Under the pieces are notes generated by a model that ran no database searches, was not told where the DNA came from, and was given only the letters and a program-made list of their open reading frames with translations. Both the position numbers and the translations under genes were made by a program. From Planococcus citri (lineage: Eukaryota; Arthropoda; Insecta; Hemiptera; Pseudococcidae), in the NCBI RefSeq assembly GCF_950023065.1, contig NC_088679.1, positions 63,426,001 to 63,490,000 of the forward strand: DNA of 64,000 nucleotides, in the 5' to 3' direction. Below are positions 59,574 to 64,000 of the stretch, piece after piece (position 1 is the first letter of the stretch; each line of letters opens with the position of its first letter).

Positions 59574-62011
59574 AAAGCAATTCAAATAGGGCTTTACTAA
59601 CAAGCTATCCCTTTATTTACTTTTCTTCAAAGGCCAAACCGAGAAGCAAAACTTACGCTGAATTGTTTTCGATGACACAAACTTGACTCTTTGTTTCAAA
59701 TTCACGTACGACCCGTCTGGCTTTCGAATTATAAATATTTTCAAATTGTCCTCCCCGTTTGTGTACATTACATACACACACATCTCGAGAGACGACAAAT
59801 TTATTGTTTTAATGCAATGCGGAAAGTGAAATCGGTGGAATTGTAAATTTGCATAGTAGTGCTTTATGTGCTTATTCACTGGTAATGAACACGTGAGCAG
59901 TTACTGCGCACGCGTTTCGTTTTTCTAGAGCGATAGCGTCTTGAGTTCTTGGACTTTGCGAATACGACAGCGGTGTTCTGTGGTTATTTTGTTTGGCAAT
60001 ACGTACTGTGCACTGTGCAGTAATTGCGAGCTCGATAACTGCCTTCTAGAAAATACTGTGTTTGATGAGTAAAACCATTTACCTACAGAATTGCAAAATT
60101 TTGACTTGACGTCTCATTAGTGAGCTGATTTTCTTATTTTGCCCCTATTTTCGGGTTTTTCCATCTTAAAAGGAGTGGGGATGACCTAGGAAGCTAAAAT
60201 TTGGATATGTTGATCACAGATAGGGTACTGTCCGATGGTATGATTTTGAAACCTTTTCATCTATTTGGGGTCATGTTATGCCCCTCCAAAAGAATGACCT
60301 TTCTGTTATTTTCAACTTTGACTCTCCCCACTCCAGAGGTCAACTCCAGCTCCCAAAAGAATCCCATTCCCCAAGTTTGACTTCATTTTATCAATTAGAA
60401 CAGGTTACAAGTCCCAAATCATAAAATGTCAAATTATTGAAATCATGTTACTTTGAGGGGTCGTAGCGCCACCCCCCCTTAAGGCTAAGGAGTTGGTCGA
60501 TAGCTCATTTGATAGGTATTGGGGAGGAGATGAAATGACCACTGGGCTCATTTTACTCAAAATTCAATATTTCAGAAGTTCTTGATGAAAAACTGATTTC
60601 GGGGGGCTTTGATCCACTGTAGGGGGGGTGGCTCGTGGGGTGGGGGCGGGGACTTTTAGTATGTTATTCAGCACACCACCCTAGACAATATTCACCAAAA
60701 AAACCTTTGTTTGTAATGATGTTTGGGTCAAATTGCATATTGACTGGGCTACAAGTCATTTCACAAACGATTGTGAAAACGATCGACAACGTAATTGATA
60801 ACAAATTACCTCTGATGTGGTTAAAAATGATACGTTATTTTTTGTAAATCGTGGGCTTTTGCCCTCCTCTTAAAGAACAATTTCGTCAGATTTGCATATA
60901 AAAGTCTTTATGCAGCTGGACTGCAAAATTTTGAAGATATTTTCAAGAGATACATTGATAAATATATTTTTATTGGTAATGATCCCTTTCTAGTACTTTC
61001 AAAAAATTTACTCTCAGATATCTCGGATGCGGAGTTATCCGAACCTTTGGAGATTATATTTCTCCACATATCTCATTTTGTGGTTCATATAGAACTACCT
61101 TTTACACGGCGGATCATTTGTTAGCTTTCAAATCGTTGGAAAGTTATTTTTTCAAGATCAAAAGATTTTTTTTTCAATCACCCAATCGTCATAGTCTATA
61201 TTCTATACCCGAAAAAGTGCTCTAGAAATCGACTTTTTTTTAAACCGCTTGGGGACTGAAAAGTTTTATATTTTATGGATACTTACGACCACCCTCGTTC
61301 CAAAAATGCAATGTTCCCAACCCTAAGTCAGTGGCTCTCCCCTTGGGGGGCTCCTAAAAGTGGCCCGTAAGTACTTTTCGGGGACTATGGGAACATTGTA
61401 TTTTTGAAAAGGGCATATACCACTGATTAAAAAAAGAAAATGTTCCCACCCCTCCGGCCGTGGGGTGAGGTACCACCCCCCTAGAGGGGGTGTGAAACCC
61501 CGTCTTGTGGTATGTATTTTTGTAATTTTTGAGTTGAATATGTATTGTCGTATTGTTGTAGTTGAAAAACAATCAATACCCCCTCCCTCCCCCACCCTTG
61601 AAGAGAGTCCACCCCCCTCAAAATTTGAAATACGTATATTTCCTAACGTAATGCACTTATTTGAGTGCAATTTTTTTTGTTAGGTAGCAATTAATGCCTG
61701 GAATTTAAGAAACATTTTTTCCACTCACCCTCCCCTCACACTCACGTCTCAACTCTTTACTCAAATAATTAGGAACACACAACTTTGGCTGTAATTCAGT
61801 TATTCTTATGCGGTTTTCACTGCTAACCTTCAAGTTGAACTTGCAATGTAAAAAAACCACTTACCGCATCCTTTGTACCCCTGTTCCATCCCCTCCCTTC
61901 CATCTGTTCAAAATTTGGTACCCATTTTTGGTTGTATTTTCAATGGTTTTAACTTTCTTCCATATACTGAAATTTTTCATAGTAAGATAGGTACTCGTAT
62001 AGCTATGAAAT
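59574..62011. other. Gene-free, repeat-like interval
   Basis: Runs of C and G alternate with AT-rich text, as inside the foldback elements. Short inverted pieces occur at 61260-61500 (TGTTCCCA-containing modules). No matching ends were found, and I see no gene. Confidence 0.4.
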
Positions 62012-64000
62012 AATGATCACTATCCTTCGTCTACAAAGTTTGACCCCAAAGCTTCCTCCTCCTTCCCTCCTTCCTGTTTCTTAAAATCTATGTAAATCTA
62101 AATTTTGAAAAAAAAAAACGAGTTTTTTATTTCTCGAAACATTATTAGCAGTAAGTATGAAGCACAGTGAAGTTGATCTATATTGTCATTTTCAGCACTT
62201 CATAAATTCACAGTTCATTTTTGTCAAGTTGAAGAGCTCTCGAAAGGATGAATCCTTTAAAAACATGATAATTTTGTAATTTTCTCCTAAAAATGGTATA
62301 ATTGAACAATCAATGTAGAATTATATGTATTATGCGACAGTGGGCACCGAAATGTTCCAATTTTTCAATCTTTCGAACTCTCGCTGGTTGGAGGAGAGGT
62401 TAGCCATTGACGTAAAAATTTTTAAAATTAATCCTACGTCCTGTTGATGTCATCTGATCATAATTTTTTGCAAGGCTGTATCGAATTATTCGAATTTCAA
62501 AAAAGAAGAAAAAAAATTGAAAAATAGAACACTCTAAAGCTTATTTTTTGCACGAAGGAGGAAGGGAGACTTGATGAAACATTATAAAATATTAGTTGAA
62601 CTAAATATGGACCACTTACTCTTTGCTCTCTTGATATAATACATGATTTAGAAAATTAGAAAGATTTTCTGATCGAAATGAATAAAAGTAATCATTCTTG
62701 TTTCATTCAGAAAAAGGAACTAGGAATGGGTTAAACTTCCTCTAATACTTGAAATACATGTTCAAAAGAAAAAAGGTATAAAGTAAAAAAAAAAATTGAA
62801 AATTAAAAAGGGGTTATTGTGTGACGTTGTCTGCAAAAATGCTCAAATATAAATTCAAATTCCTCACATGAAAGTAAAAAATTTCGCTATTTTTATTCCC
62901 AAAATGTCGCTTGGGGGCTCCGAAAAACGCCATGGGAGAGAATTTTTCCCCTTTAGCACCCCTCAGACCAAACTGGACTGTTTCTTACAAAAAATGTGGC
63001 AGAAATGTAGTCAGAAATTTGGTTTATAGGAATTCAATCAGTAGCTATATTTTTTTCAGTGGAAGAGTTCATATTTTTATCCATTTAATGGCATACCTAT
63101 GCAGTATGCACTAATTTGATACCAAGTTGTGGAAATAGTTTTGATCAGAGGTTTCTTGCTGTTGGTCACATGCATGATGCAACGCAAATCTTCCTTTTAA
63201 AACTAAAAATCACGTACATAGAATATGAAAGCTGCTTTCAAATATCACTTGAGAATTATTCACTTGAAGAACCACGAATTCGAACACTTCATTAAGAACT
63301 TTTCTACATGAATAAGACCATTTTAGAAATGATTCGTAGACCCATTACTGTAAAAAAATGCTAAAGATAAGATCATTGAGAATGCAGACGTTTGAAAGAC
63401 TTCTCAAAAATACTTCTACTCTAAGCAAAGTCGTGATAACACTAGAAGTAAGGAACTAGACCCAAGGTCTGGAAGTACACCATTTTTAGTTGTAATATAG
63501 GAAGGAATTTTATAGGACTACATTTATTAATAATACCACCAATTTACTCTATTTTTTTTACCTCATACTTATCTTAATACGTAAAGTGAACATATTCACA
63601 CGAATCTTTTGAATTCCACCTCATTATAAGACTGAAATGAAAAAATCACATCACCGTCAAAACTACAAAATCTGTAACCAAAAGTGGCGTATTTCTATAC
63701 CGGGGTCTAGTTCCATAACAGAAGATATGGCAAATAATGGGCAGGTAATCGACCCTCGCAAAAGCGTATTTTCAACATTATTGAAGTAGGAATAGGTACT
63801 ACAATATCGCCGGCAGTTAGGCACCTTCTCGTATATTTCATGTTCTTCATACATACTATTTACTGCTGATAATGTTTCGAGAAATAAAAAACTCGTTTTT
63901 TTTTCAAAATTTAGATTTACATAGATTTTAAGAAACAGGAAGGAGGGAAGGAGGAGGAAGCTTTGGGGTCAAACTTTGTAGACGAAGAATAGTGATCATT
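62012..64000. repeat. Long inverted repeat cut by the right window edge
   Basis: 62012-62163 is found inverted at about 63846-64000, including the GGAAGGAGG-type purine stretch and the CGAAACATTAT segment. Since the right arm runs to the last base, the true ends lie further left and beyond the window. The enclosed part shows no gene. It is probably another foldback element. Confidence 0.7.

Overview
This is non-coding-rich animal DNA with small GT-AG introns, two multi-exon genes, and at least a dozen transposable elements. Gene structure and protein similarity point to an insect. The very frequent words GTAGGTA/TACCTAC and TACGAGTA/TACTCGTA, together with the AT-rich foldback repeats, make me think of a sternorrhynchan hemipteran such as a mealybug or scale insect. 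That placement is an impression, not something the sequence proves.

Layout. 1-7.2 kb: foldback repeats (245-2961 and 4599-7087) and a 188-bp tandem repeat. 7.2-9.1 kb: left part of a hAT-type element, interrupted by a 447-bp MITE. 11.26-21.21 kb, minus strand: a ten-exon gene whose exons join in one frame to a 630-residue protein with three PDZ domains. Its introns carry a hAT element, a short hairpin and a 2.5-kb foldback element. 21.2-43.8 kb: a gene-free interval between the two divergently oriented genes, filled with two copies of the foldback family first seen at 4.6 kb and two adjacent foldbacks of another family. 43.79-57.86 kb, plus strand: a fourteen-exon gene (990 residues by my splicing) that I recognise as a KATNIP (katanin-interacting protein, KIAA0556) homologue. 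One intron holds a foldback element with a 9-bp target duplication. Another holds a 7.5-kb antisense LTR retrotransposon with identical 367-bp LTRs. 58.6-59.1 kb: a second copy of the MITE and the right end of the same hAT element seen at 7.2 kb. 59.1-64 kb: a retroelement relic and the start of another long inverted repeat cut by the window edge.

The most notable observation is architectural. The hAT-type ends at 7228 and 59117 carry the same flanking octamer, ATCCAGAC. Nested inside, the outer flanks of the two MITE copies (8678-8685 and 58989-58996) also share one octamer, AAGACACA. Both pairs are what one would see if a 50-kb block bounded by two direct MITE copies, carrying both genes, had been placed inside a single resident hAT element. 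Composite (macro)transposition, recombination between MITE copies, or an assembly error at the MITEs could each give this picture. Long reads across the junctions and an empty-site search would decide between them.

I see no sign that the two genes work together. KATNIP belongs to the ciliary-base and microtubule machinery. The PDZ protein looks like a membrane-proximal scaffold of unknown partners.
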